Below, piece after piece: positions 32,875-41,484 of a stretch of DNA of 64,000 bases. The DNA comes from Cryptosporangium phraense. GTDB taxonomy: Bacteria; Actinomycetota; Actinomycetes; Mycobacteriales; Cryptosporangiaceae. Each line of letters starts with the position of its first letter. Positions within the stretch are counted from its first letter, which is position 1. Location: contig NZ_VIRS01000009.1 in the NCBI RefSeq assembly GCF_006912135.1, positions 1 through 64,000 on the forward strand, given 5' to 3'. The translations under genes and the position numbers were made by a program. A model generated the notes under the pieces. The model was not told the origin of the DNA and did no database searches. It was given only the letters and a program-made list of their open reading frames with translations.

Positions 32875-32931
32875 GACACCGAGTCAAATCCGCTGGTCCG
32901 GATGTCGTCCAAGACCCGTTTCGCAACTCGT

Positions 32932-32948
32932 CATGCCTCGGCGGCATG
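32932..32948. promoter_or_regulatory. Inverted repeat in the SDR-LysR gap
   Basis: CATGCC-N5-GGCATG, perfect arms, between the divergent SDR and LysR genes and just upstream of the likely LysR -10 (TAGATT, 32953-32958). Candidate operator of the LysR protein. Confidence 0.45.
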
Positions 32949-32965
32949 GGGGTAGATTCCAAAAG

Positions 32966-33895
32966 GTGCCCGATACTGTGCCGGTTGGACTGGACGCGGC
33001 CCTCGACTTCGACCTGCGGCTCGTGCGGTACTTCACGGTCGTGGCCGAGCATCTGAATTTCGCCAAGGCGGCCGAGGCGCTGCACGTGGCGCAGCCCGCT
33101 CTGAGCCGGCAGATCATGCGGCTCGAGCAGCAGCTCGGCGTCCGGCTGCTCGATCGGACGCCGCAGGGCAGCCGGCTGACCGAGGCCGGTCGGGTGTTCC
33201 TGCCGCAGGCGCTGGGCCTGTTGCGGTCCGCGCGGCAGGCCGCGCACGCGGCCACGGCCTCGGCGAACTCGCTCACGGTCGGTTCGGTCGAGCAGATCGT
33301 GGTGACGCCCGCCGTGCGCGACCTCCGCCGCCGTCGTCCGGACGCCCGGGTCGACGTCCGGCACCTGAACTGGTGCGACGCTCATCCGGCGCTGCTCGAC
33401 GGGTCGGTCGACGTGCTCGTGGGCCGGACGCCGTTCCCGTTCCCGCTCGACGATCTCGACGTGACCGAGCTGTACGAGGAGCCGTCGGTGCTCGTCGTGC
33501 CGCTGTTCCACCGGCTTGCCGCCCGGACGTCGGTCACGCCGGACGACTACGCCGACGAGCCGATGCTGCCGTGCCCGGTGACGTCGATGGCGTCGAACAC
33601 GTTCTGGCGGTTGGAGCCCGGCCGCGCGTCGGCCGACCCTCCGGCCACGATCGACGGGTGGGAGACGAAGCTGGAGCGGGTCGCCGACGGCGAAGCGGTG
33701 GCGATCCGTCCGGCGGGCGACCGGCGCAGCACGCTCCGGCCCGATCTGGCCACGATCCCGATCGAGGGCCTGGCCCCGTTCCGAGTAGTCGTCGCCACCC
33801 GCCGAAACGCCACCGCCCCCTTGCTCGACGACTTCCGCGAATCCGCGCAGCTACTCCGGGAGCAGGCGCCCGGCCAGGAGTTCGTAGGAGCGTAG
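32966..33895 (+). CDS. LysR-family transcriptional regulator
   Basis: 309 aa from the GTG at 32966 (a second GTG at 32978 is possible). The N-terminal winged helix-turn-helix has the LysR signature LNFAKAAEALHVAQPALSRQ; the remainder is the periplasmic-binding-protein-like effector domain. TAGATT ends 7 nt upstream, with no clear ribosome binding site. Likely regulates the divergent SDR gene. Its last 45 bp overlap the convergent flavin oxidoreductase gene. Confidence 0.92.
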   Translation: MPDTVPVGLDAALDFDLRLVRYFTVVAEHLNFAKAAEALHVAQPALSRQIMRLEQQLGVRLLDRTPQGSRLTEAGRVFLPQALGLLRSARQAAHAATASANSLTVGSVEQIVVTPAVRDLRRRRPDARVDVRHLNWCDAHPALLDGSVDVLVGRTPFPFPLDDLDVTELYEEPSVLVVPLFHRLAARTSVTPDDYADEPMLPCPVTSMASNTFWRLEPGRASADPPATIDGWETKLERVADGEAVAIRPAGDRRSTLRPDLATIPIEGLAPFRVVVATRRNATAPLLDDFRESAQLLREQAPGQEFVGA

Positions 33896-34852
33896 GCGGG
33901 CGGCGTAGTCCGGGGCCGGGGTGGCGATGATCAGTTCGTCGGCCTCCGTGTCTTCCAGCAGCGCCTTCAAGCCGCTGACCACCTCGTCGGGCGGGCCGAC
34001 GGTCAAGCGGCCGGCCATCGCCTCGCGGGCGGCCGGGAACGACGGTGAGGCGGCGAACTCCTTGACCTCCTCCGGGGACGTCGGTGACGGGCGCCCGGAG
34101 CGGAGCTTGGCCATGTTGAGCGTCCAGAACGCGGCGAACTCGTCGACCTCGGCGGCGTCCTCGGACGCGAACGCGATCGTCGAGACGCTGCTGCGCGGAG
34201 CGTCGAGGAACTGCGACGGGCGGAAGTCGCGACGGTAGGCGCGCAGGACCGGGCCGGCGAGCTCGGGGTTGATCTGGTGCGCGAAGCTCGCGGCCAGCCC
34301 GTTCACCGCCGCGAACCGCGCTCCGTACTCGCTCGACCCCAGCACCCACAGCTCGGGCGACGTCGGCACGACCGGCGTCGCCTGCACTTGAGCGAACGGG
34401 TGATCGGAGGGGAACCCGTCGGTCAAGAACGCCAACAACGAACCCATGAGCTGCGGAAACTCGTTGCCCATGACCTTTTCTTCGGAGCCGCGCAGGGCCA
34501 GCGCGGTCAGCCCGTCGGTGCCCGGCGCCCGGCCCAGACCGAGGTCGATCCGGCCCGGGAACATGGCCTCCAGCGTCCGGAACGTCTCGGCGACCTTCAG
34601 CGGCGCGTGGTTCGGCAGCATGATGCCGCCCGCGCCCACCCGCAACGTCGTCGTCGCCGCTCCGACCCGGGCGATCAGCAGCTCCGGTGCCGTGCAGGCC
34701 AGCGTCGGCGAGTTGTGGTGCTCGGAGAACCAGATCCGCCGGTAGCCCAGCTGCTCCACGGACCGCGCCAGCGACACGCTCGCCTCGATCGCCTCGTGAG
34801 CGGTACCGCCATACGGAATGCCGACGAAATCCAGCACGGAGACAGCGTCCAT
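33851..34852 (-). CDS. LLM-class (luciferase-like) flavin-dependent oxidoreductase
   Basis: 333 aa, TIM-barrel of the bacterial luciferase family using FMN or F420. N-terminal segments YRRIWFSEHHNSP and VGAGGIMLPNHAPLKVAE match the MsnO8/alkanal-monooxygenase-like subgroup. Substrate cannot be inferred. The coding end overlaps the LysR gene by 45 bp tail to tail; the start is 53 bp from the divergent oligopeptidase gene. Confidence 0.88.
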   Translation of the reverse strand: MDAVSVLDFVGIPYGGTAHEAIEASVSLARSVEQLGYRRIWFSEHHNSPTLACTAPELLIARVGAATTTLRVGAGGIMLPNHAPLKVAETFRTLEAMFPGRIDLGLGRAPGTDGLTALALRGSEEKVMGNEFPQLMGSLLAFLTDGFPSDHPFAQVQATPVVPTSPELWVLGSSEYGARFAAVNGLAASFAHQINPELAGPVLRAYRRDFRPSQFLDAPRSSVSTIAFASEDAAEVDEFAAFWTLNMAKLRSGRPSPTSPEEVKEFAASPSFPAAREAMAGRLTVGPPDEVVSGLKALLEDTEADELIIATPAPDYAARLRSYELLAGRLLPE

Positions 34853-34892
34853 ACCGATTCCAACCCCCCACCTCCGGAGGCATTCCCCGCGC

Positions 34893-34898
34893 TAACGT
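34893..34898 (+). promoter_or_regulatory. Putative -10 of leaderless oligopeptidase B promoter
   Basis: TAACGT ends 7 nt before the ATG at 34906; GGAG sits too close to the ATG to work as a ribosome binding site. Confidence 0.4.
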
Positions 34899-34905
34899 GC
34901 GGAGC

Positions 34906-36993
34906 ATGAGTACTGCTCCGGTCGCCAAGAAGGTTCCGTTCGTTCGTAGCTTCCACGGCGACGAGTTCCAGGACGACTACGCCTGGCTGGCCGACAAGGA
35001 AGACCCCGATACGCTGCCGTACCTCACGGCCGAGAACGAGTACACCGAGCAGCAGACCGCTCACCTGGAGAGCCTCCGCGAGACGCTGTTCGACGAGATC
35101 AAGCGCCGCACCCAGGAGACCGACCTCTCGGTGCCCAGTCGCAAGGGCGACTGGTGGTACTACTCCCGCACCGAAGAGGGCAAGCAGTACGGCATCCACT
35201 GCCGGCTGGCCGCCGAGAACGACCAGATCACCCCGCCCGACACCAAGGACGGCGCCGCCCTGCCCGGCGAGGTGATCCTGCTCGACGAGAACGCCGTCGC
35301 CGGTGACCAACCGTTCCTCGCGCTCGGCACGTTCGACGTCAGCCCGGACGACCGGCTGCTCGCGTACTCGACCGACTTCGCCGGCGACGAGCGTTTCACG
35401 CTCCGGATCAAGGACCTCACGACCGGCGAGGACCTCGCCGACGAGGTCCCCAACACGTCCTACGGCACCGCCTGGTCGGCCGACGGCACCGAGCTCTTCT
35501 ACCTCACGGTCGACGACGCCTGGCGGCCGAACCAGGTCTGGCGGCACACCGTCGGCACGCCCGCCGACCAGGACACCGTGGTCTTCGAGGAGCCCGACGA
35601 GCGGTTCTGGGTCGGCGTCGGCCTGTCCCGCAGCGAGGCGTACATCGTCGTCCAGACCAGCAGCAAGACCACCAGCGAGGTGCACGTCCTCGACGCGAGG
35701 ACCCCCCGGGACGACCTGCAACTGATCGCTCCGCGCCGTGACGGCGTCGAGTACTCGGTCGACCACCAGGCCGACGCGCCCGGCCGCGACGAGCGCTTCC
35801 TGGTCCTGCACAACGACGACGCCGAGAACTTCGAGCTCGCCACCGCCCCGATCGACGCCCCGGCCGACTGGACACCGCTGATCCCGCACGACCCCGCGGT
35901 TCGCCTCTCCGACGTCGACGCGTTCGCCGGCCACGTCGTCGTCCACCTGAGGAAGGACGGGCTGACCGGCCTGCGGGTGCTGGCCGACGGCGAGCAACCC
36001 CGGGACCTGGCGTTCCCGGAGGCGGTCTACACGGTCGAGCCGGCCGGGAACCCGGACTACGCGACGACGCAGTTCCGGCTGCACTACACCAGCCTGGTGA
36101 CGCCGGACTCCGTGTTCGACTGCGACCTGGAGACCGGTGAGCTGACGCTGCGCAAGCAGCAGCCGGTGCTCGGCGGCTACGACCCGGAGCAGTACGAGCA
36201 GTTCCGCGAGTGGGCGACCGCCCCCGACGGCACCAAGGTGCCGCTGTCGATCGTGGCCAGGAAAGACACCCCGCGCGACGGTTCGGCGCCCTGCGTGCTC
36301 TACGGCTACGGCGCGTACGAGATCAGCATGGACCCGTGGTTCTCGGTGGCCCGGCTGTCGCTGCTCGACCGCGGCTTCGTCTTCGTCGTCGCGCACGTGC
36401 GCGGTGGCGGTGAGCTGGGCCGTCATTGGTACGACGACGGCAAGCTGGGCCACAAGATCAACACGTTCACCGACTTCATCGCGGCCGCGCAAGCGGTCGT
36501 CGAGGCCGGGTGGACGTCGGTGCCACGGCTGGTGGCCCGGGGCGGCAGCGCCGGTGGGCTGCTGATGGGCGCGATCGCCAACATGGCCCCGGAGGCGTTC
36601 GGGGCGATCGTCGCCGAGGTGCCGTTCGTCGACGCGCTGACGTCGATCCTCGACCCGTCGTTGCCGCTCACGGTCACCGAGTGGGAGGAGTGGGGCGACC
36701 CGCTGCACGACCCGGAGGCGTACGCCTACATCCGTTCGTACGCGCCGTACGACAACGTCGAGGAACGCCCCTATCCGGCGATCCTGGCCCTGGGCGGGCT
36801 GAACGACACGCGGGTGCTCTACCACGAGCCGGCGAAGTGGGTCGCCAAGCTCCGGGCCGTCGGCGCACCGAACGTGCTGCTCAAGACCGAGATGGGGGCG
36901 GGGCACTCGGGGCCTAGCGGCCGGTACGACGCCTGGCGCGAGGCGGCCTTCGCGACGGCCTGGATCATCGACATTGTGGGAAAAGCTGGTTAG
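34906..36993 (+). CDS. ptrB: Oligopeptidase B (S9A prolyl oligopeptidase family)
   Basis: Cytosolic serine peptidase that cleaves short peptides after basic residues. 695 aa, the normal size. N-terminal seven-bladed propeller (about 80-410), C-terminal alpha/beta-hydrolase domain with the nucleophile S548 in GGSAGGLLMG, and His in GAGHSGPSGRYD; the Asp lies near LNDTRVLYHEP. The GHSGPSGR segment is typical of oligopeptidase B. No signal peptide. ATG chosen at MSTAPVAKKV; the upstream open frame overlaps the divergent gene. Confidence 0.92.
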   Translation: MSTAPVAKKVPFVRSFHGDEFQDDYAWLADKEDPDTLPYLTAENEYTEQQTAHLESLRETLFDEIKRRTQETDLSVPSRKGDWWYYSRTEEGKQYGIHCRLAAENDQITPPDTKDGAALPGEVILLDENAVAGDQPFLALGTFDVSPDDRLLAYSTDFAGDERFTLRIKDLTTGEDLADEVPNTSYGTAWSADGTELFYLTVDDAWRPNQVWRHTVGTPADQDTVVFEEPDERFWVGVGLSRSEAYIVVQTSSKTTSEVHVLDARTPRDDLQLIAPRRDGVEYSVDHQADAPGRDERFLVLHNDDAENFELATAPIDAPADWTPLIPHDPAVRLSDVDAFAGHVVVHLRKDGLTGLRVLADGEQPRDLAFPEAVYTVEPAGNPDYATTQFRLHYTSLVTPDSVFDCDLETGELTLRKQQPVLGGYDPEQYEQFREWATAPDGTKVPLSIVARKDTPRDGSAPCVLYGYGAYEISMDPWFSVARLSLLDRGFVFVVAHVRGGGELGRHWYDDGKLGHKINTFTDFIAAAQAVVEAGWTSVPRLVARGGSAGGLLMGAIANMAPEAFGAIVAEVPFVDALTSILDPSLPLTVTEWEEWGDPLHDPEAYAYIRSYAPYDNVEERPYPAILALGGLNDTRVLYHEPAKWVAKLRAVGAPNVLLKTEMGAGHSGPSGRYDAWREAAFATAWIIDIVGKAG

Positions 36994-37055
36994 TTCATCT
37001 TCATCTGGCACACTTCCGCTCGCTGAACGGACGGTGAACGCCAGAAGGAGCCCCG

Positions 37056-37778
37056 ATGACACAACCGGTCGGTCGTGTGCACGCCGCGATCTCGCGCCGG
37101 ATCCCGCATCTCCCCGATGCGGCCGGACCACTCGCCGGTCTGGCCGCGGGGGATGGGGAACCCCTGTCCGTGTTGTTCGTCGGGGACTCCTCGGTGGCCG
37201 GGGTCGGTGCCGGTCACCACGGTGAGGCGCTGGCCGGCCAGTTCTCGGCCGCGCTGGCCGAGCGCACCGGTCGTCCGGTGTCGTGGCAGGTCCTGGCCCG
37301 GAGCGGGGACACGGTCCGTGGGATCACGGCCCTCGTCTCCGAGGCCGCCGCGGTGGATGCCGACGTCGTCGTGCTCTCCGCCGGCACCAACGACGCTCTG
37401 CGCTTCCGGCGCCCGTCGGCCTGGCGGGCCGACGTATCGGTTCTGGTGGACGCTCTGCGAGCACGCATCGGCCGGCCGGTGCCCGTGCTGCTGGTGAGCA
37501 TTCCGCCGGTGCACCGGTTCGGGTCGTTGCCGCGCGTGTTCCGCTGGTCGATCGGCGGGTACGCGCGGCTGCTCGACCGGCAACTGGCCCGGCTCTGCCT
37601 GTCGACGCCGGGGCTGGGCCACCTGTTGACCGGCCCGCTGCCGGTCGACACGGCGAAGTTCTTCGCGATGGACCGCTTCCATCCGTCGCCGCTCGGCTAC
37701 CGCACCTGGGGACGCCTGCTCGCGGCCGCCGCCGTGCCCTACGTGCTCGAGATGGCGCTAGCGCCGACGTCCGTATAG
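37056..37778 (+). CDS. SGNH/GDSL-family hydrolase
   Basis: 240 aa esterase-like protein. Block I VLFVGDSSVAGVG with nucleophile S45, block III SAGTNDAL, block V DRFHPS with D206 and H209, so the catalytic set is complete. No clear signal peptide. AAGGAG precedes the ATG by about 6 nt. Ends in a 21-bp tail-to-tail overlap with the aldehyde dehydrogenase gene. Confidence 0.9.
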   Translation: MTQPVGRVHAAISRRIPHLPDAAGPLAGLAAGDGEPLSVLFVGDSSVAGVGAGHHGEALAGQFSAALAERTGRPVSWQVLARSGDTVRGITALVSEAAAVDADVVVLSAGTNDALRFRRPSAWRADVSVLVDALRARIGRPVPVLLVSIPPVHRFGSLPRVFRWSIGGYARLLDRQLARLCLSTPGLGHLLTGPLPVDTAKFFAMDRFHPSPLGYRTWGRLLAAAAVPYVLEMALAPTSV

Positions 37779-39272
37779 GGACTTCATCGTCCGGACCAGC
37801 AGCGCGTTGGTCTTGTCGGTGCGGGTGAAGCTGTAGATCGCCATCGGGAGGCCGAACCGCTGGCGGGCGATGGCCTTCGGGCGGGTGAACTCGCGCAGGC
37901 CGTCCTCGCCGTGGATGCGTCCGAACCCGGAGTCGCCGACGCCGCCGAACGGCAGCGACGCGACCCCGGCGAACGAGAGCACGGAGTTGACGCTGGTCAT
38001 GCCGGACCGGATCCGGCGGGCCAGCTCGACCCCGCGCCGCTTCGAGAACACTGCGGCACCGAGGCCGTAGGGCGTGCCGTTGGCCCGCTCGACCGCCTCG
38101 TCCATGTCCTTGACCTTGCTGACCGTCAGCGTCGGGCCGAACGTCTCCTCCTGCACCGCGGCCGCGTCTTCTGGCACGTCGGTGAGGATCACCGGCTCGA
38201 CGAACGGCCCGCTGACGGATTCGCTGCCGCCGACGACGGCCTTTCCGCCCCGGGCGAGCGCATCGTCGACGTGACGGCGGATGACGTCGAGCTGGGAGGG
38301 CATCGTCGCCGGGCCGTAGTGGGCGTCGACGGCCTCGCCGGGCGTGATGCTCTCGGCGGCTTTGGTGAGCTTCGCGAGGAACGGCTCGTACACCGCCTCG
38401 TGGACGTACACCCGCTCGGTGCCGATGCACGTCTGGCCGCCGTTGGACAGCCCGCCCCAGACGGCGGCGTCGGCGGCGGCGTCCAGATCGGCGTCGGCGT
38501 CGACGACCAGCGGGTCCTTGCCGCCGCACTCGATCAGCACCGGGGTCAGCGTGGCCGCGGCCGCGGCCATGATCTTCTTGGCCGTCGCCGTCGACCCGGT
38601 GAACGCGATCTTGTCGACGCCGGCCGACGTCAGCGCCGCGCCGGTCTCGCCGCCGCCGTAGACGCCGGTGAGCACCGGGTGCTCGGGCACGACCTCGGCG
38701 AACGTGTCGACCAGCCACTTCCCGACCAGCGGCGTGTACTCGCTGGGCTTGAACACCACGGCGTTGCCCGCGGCCAGCGCGTAGGCGATCGACCCCATCG
38801 GCGTGAACACCGGGTAGTTCCACGGCCCGATCACGCCGACGACGCCGAGCGGCGCGTACTCCAGCGTGGCGGCGATGTTCGACGCGAGCATCCCGGACGC
38901 GACCCGGCGCGGCCCGAGGACCTTGGCCGCCTTCTTCGCCGCCCAGTCGATGTGGTGGACGGTGATCAGCAGTTCGAGCATCGCGTCGTCGGTCGGTTTG
39001 CCGTTCTCGCGGTGCATGAGGTCGGTGATCTCGTCCAGGCGCTGGGTGATCGTCGCGCGCCACTGCAGCAGGCGGGTCCGGCGTCCGGCGTAGCCCAGGG
39101 CGGCCCACCAGGCAGCCGCCGGCCGGGCCTTCTCGACGGCGTCGCGGACGCCGTCGGCGTCGCTGACCGGAACGCGGCCGACCTCCTCGCCGGTGGCCGG
39201 GCTCGACGAGACGAGGAACCCGCCGTCGAACGCCGGAGTGCCAGGGCGCGAGGTCTGATCGGTCACGGTCAT
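37758..39272 (-). CDS. Aldehyde dehydrogenase family protein
   Basis: NAD(P)-dependent oxidation of an aldehyde to a carboxylate. 504 aa. Motifs: GPWNYPVFTP, cofactor FTGSTATAKKI, general base E248 in LIECGGKDP and nucleophile C282 in NGGQTCIG. Substrate unknown. GGAGGT precedes the ATG. Shares a 194-bp divergent promoter region with the 3-hydroxyacyl-CoA dehydrogenase gene, with one operator-like dyad near each start, which suggests joint control with acyl-CoA metabolism. Confidence 0.93.
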   Translation of the reverse strand: MTVTDQTSRPGTPAFDGGFLVSSSPATGEEVGRVPVSDADGVRDAVEKARPAAAWWAALGYAGRRTRLLQWRATITQRLDEITDLMHRENGKPTDDAMLELLITVHHIDWAAKKAAKVLGPRRVASGMLASNIAATLEYAPLGVVGVIGPWNYPVFTPMGSIAYALAAGNAVVFKPSEYTPLVGKWLVDTFAEVVPEHPVLTGVYGGGETGAALTSAGVDKIAFTGSTATAKKIMAAAAATLTPVLIECGGKDPLVVDADADLDAAADAAVWGGLSNGGQTCIGTERVYVHEAVYEPFLAKLTKAAESITPGEAVDAHYGPATMPSQLDVIRRHVDDALARGGKAVVGGSESVSGPFVEPVILTDVPEDAAAVQEETFGPTLTVSKVKDMDEAVERANGTPYGLGAAVFSKRRGVELARRIRSGMTSVNSVLSFAGVASLPFGGVGDSGFGRIHGEDGLREFTRPKAIARQRFGLPMAIYSFTRTDKTNALLVRTMKSLYGRRR

Positions 39273-39321
39273 CGGGACCTCCTGCGAGTGCGGCTGTTGG
39301 CCGCGAGTCTAGGACGCAACC

Positions 39322-39335
39322 TAACTCGCGAGTAA
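39322..39335. promoter_or_regulatory. TTACY-N4-RGTAR dyad upstream of the aldehyde dehydrogenase
   Basis: TAACT-CGCG-AGTAA, containing the perfect palindrome ACTCGCGAGT, 49 bp upstream of the ATG at 39272. Confidence 0.5.
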
Positions 39336-39407
39336 CCCCAGGTGATTCGGTTCAGATGCGGGCAAGCCCCCATAAGGCGTGTGATGCGGGCCATGGTGCC
39401 GCCTATG

Positions 39408-39421
39408 TTACTGGCCGGTAT
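39408..39421. promoter_or_regulatory. TTACY-N4-RGTAR dyad upstream of the hydroxyacyl-CoA dehydrogenase
   Basis: TTACT-GGCC-GGTAT, 45 bp upstream of the GTG at 39467. Second copy of the motif in this intergenic region. Confidence 0.5.
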
Positions 39422-39466
39422 GCCACACTCCTGAGCACTCCGCGGCCAGCTAGGAGAGGGGCGACC

Positions 39467-41134
39467 GTGTCCAGGGACTTCGCGCGCATCGGCATCATCG
39501 GTCTGGGAACGCTGGGAGCGGGGCTGGCGGAGGAACTCGCCCGCGCCGGCTTCTACGTAGTGGGTGTGGACATCGATTCGGCGGCCCGGGCGCGGGTCTC
39601 CGTGCCGGTGTCGTCCTCGGTGGAGGTGCTGTCCGACGTCGATCTGGTGATCGAGGCGGTGCCCGAGCGGCTCGAGCTCAAGAAGCGGGTGTTCGCCGAG
39701 CTGGGCTCCGTCGTGCCGCCGTCGGCGATCGTCGCCTCGGCGGCGTCGGCGTTGTCGGTGACCGAGCTGGCGGTGGCGGCCGCCCACCCGCACCGGGTGG
39801 TCGGTCTGCACTTCCTCGGCGACTCGCTGGTCGAGGTCGTCCGGACCGTGTTCACCGATCCCGAGGTCGTCGACGACGCGGTCGAGCTGCTGACCGGGCG
39901 GCTGGACCGGAACCCGCTGGTCGTCGGCGACCGGCCCGGGCTGATCACGTCGTCGCTGCTCTTCGCGTACCTGAACCAGGCCGTGTCGTTCGTGGAGTCC
40001 GGGTACGCGACCCGCGACGACGTCGACGCGGCGATGCGGTACGGCTGCGGGTTACCGACCGGGCCGCTGGCCGTCGTCGACCGGATCGGGCTCGACACGA
40101 CGTTCGACGTCCTCACCGCGCTGTACGCGCAGAGCGGGGACCGGCGGCACGCGCCGTCGCCGCTGCTCAAGCAGATGATCGCGGGCGGCCTGCTCGGGGT
40201 GAAGTCGGGGCGCGGCTTCTACACCTATGTGGACGGTTCGCCGGTGGTCGATTCCTCGGTGGGGCCGGAGGGGGTCGAGGCGCGGCCGGTGCGGACGGTC
40301 GGCGTCGTCGGCTCGGGGACGATGGCGACCGGGATCGTCGAGGTGTTCGCGAAGGCCGGGTACCCGGTCATCTACGTGACCCGGAGCGACGCGAAGAGTG
40401 CCGCGGTGCTGGCCGCGCTGACGAAGTCGCTGGACCGCGCGGTGGCCAAGGGGAAGCTGGCGTCGTCCGCGGAGGTCCTGTCCCGGGTCGGGGCCAGCTC
40501 GAGCTACGACGACCTGGCCGACGTCGACCTGGTCGTCGAAGCCGTGGTCGAGGACCTCGACGTCAAACGGACGCTCTTCGAGACGCTCGACGCGGTGTGC
40601 AAGCCGGGCGCGGTGCTGGCGACGACGACGTCGAGCCTGCCGGTGATCGAGTGCGCGACCGCGACCAAACGTCCGCAGGACGTCGTCGGTCTGCACTTCT
40701 TCAACCCGGCGCCGGTGATGAAGCTGGTCGAGGTCGTGTCGACGGTGTCGACGGCCCCGGACGTGGTGGCGACCGCGCACGCCGTCACCGGCTCCCTGGG
40801 GAAGCACCCGGTGAACTGCCGGGACCGGGCCGGGTTCATCGTGAACGCGCTGCTGTTCCCGTACCTGAACGACGCGGTCGCGATGCTCGACGCCCACTAC
40901 GCCGACACCGACGAGATCGACACCGCGGTCACGCTCGGGTTCGGGTATCCGATGGGCCCGTTCGCGCTGCTGGACGTCGTCGGGCTGGACGTCTCGCTGG
41001 CGATCCAGAAAGAGCTGCACACCGAGTTCCACGAGCCGGGGTTCTCACCGTCGCCGTTGCTCTCGCACCTGGTCGCGGCCGGCTACCTGGGCCGGAAGAC
41101 GCAACGCGGCTTCCGGGACTACGCCCGGAAGTGA
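39467..41134 (+). CDS. 3-hydroxyacyl-CoA (3-hydroxybutyryl-CoA) dehydrogenase, internally duplicated
   Basis: Oxidises or reduces a (3S)-hydroxyacyl/acetoacetyl-CoA pair with NAD(P). 555 aa from GTG 39467, preceded by AGGAGAGGGG. Two complete-length repeats of the family: residues about 5-265 (IGIIGLGTLGAGL) and about 278-555 (VGVVGSGTMATGI). The second has the full active site, GLHFFNPAPVMKLVEVV and GFIVNALLFPYLNDAV. In the first the corresponding segments read GLHFLGDSLVEVV (four residues shorter) and GLITSSLLFAYLNQAV (catalytic Asn to Ser), so it is probably inactive. Fits with thiolase and ccr in the C4 acyl-CoA pathway. Confidence 0.9.
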   Translation: MSRDFARIGIIGLGTLGAGLAEELARAGFYVVGVDIDSAARARVSVPVSSSVEVLSDVDLVIEAVPERLELKKRVFAELGSVVPPSAIVASAASALSVTELAVAAAHPHRVVGLHFLGDSLVEVVRTVFTDPEVVDDAVELLTGRLDRNPLVVGDRPGLITSSLLFAYLNQAVSFVESGYATRDDVDAAMRYGCGLPTGPLAVVDRIGLDTTFDVLTALYAQSGDRRHAPSPLLKQMIAGGLLGVKSGRGFYTYVDGSPVVDSSVGPEGVEARPVRTVGVVGSGTMATGIVEVFAKAGYPVIYVTRSDAKSAAVLAALTKSLDRAVAKGKLASSAEVLSRVGASSSYDDLADVDLVVEAVVEDLDVKRTLFETLDAVCKPGAVLATTTSSLPVIECATATKRPQDVVGLHFFNPAPVMKLVEVVSTVSTAPDVVATAHAVTGSLGKHPVNCRDRAGFIVNALLFPYLNDAVAMLDAHYADTDEIDTAVTLGFGYPMGPFALLDVVGLDVSLAIQKELHTEFHEPGFSPSPLLSHLVAAGYLGRKTQRGFRDYARK

Positions 41135-41181
41135 CCGGGCGGGTCCGGGAACGATTCAGGGGTGCGGCACGCTGTGTAAGC

Positions 41182-41472
41182 GTGGGCCGGCACAACCATC
41201 AGCGACGCCGGGGCCGGGGCAGCGACCCCGGCCCCCGCGAGCCGTACGTACCCGTCGTCGACATGGTCGAGGACGGGTGGGTGGTGCGCCATCTGGCCGG
41301 GTCGTCGTCGGGGAAGACGTACCGGTGCCCGGGATGCCAGCAGGAGGTCCGGCCGGGCACGGCGCACGTGGTGGTGTGGCCCGAAGCCGGCGCCTGGGCG
41401 GGTCAGGCCTCGGCCGACGACCGCCGCCACTGGCACACGCCATGCTGGAGCGCCCGGTCGCGGCGCCGGTGA
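41182..41472 (+). CDS. Small Zn-ribbon-like protein of unknown function
   Basis: 96 aa from GTG 41182. Basic N-terminal tail, then VVDMVEDGWVVRHLAG, a CPGC pair (TYRCPGCQQEV) and HWHTPCW near the C-terminus, which together could hold one zinc. Homologues are usually labelled 'ATP/GTP-binding protein' in actinobacterial annotations, without support from any nucleotide motif visible here. Precedes an alpha/beta hydrolase gene by 12 bp, so the two may be cotranscribed. Confidence 0.7.
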   Translation: MGRHNHQRRRGRGSDPGPREPYVPVVDMVEDGWVVRHLAGSSSGKTYRCPGCQQEVRPGTAHVVVWPEAGAWAGQASADDRRHWHTPCWSARSRRR

Positions 41473-41484
41473 GAAAATGGGTTC

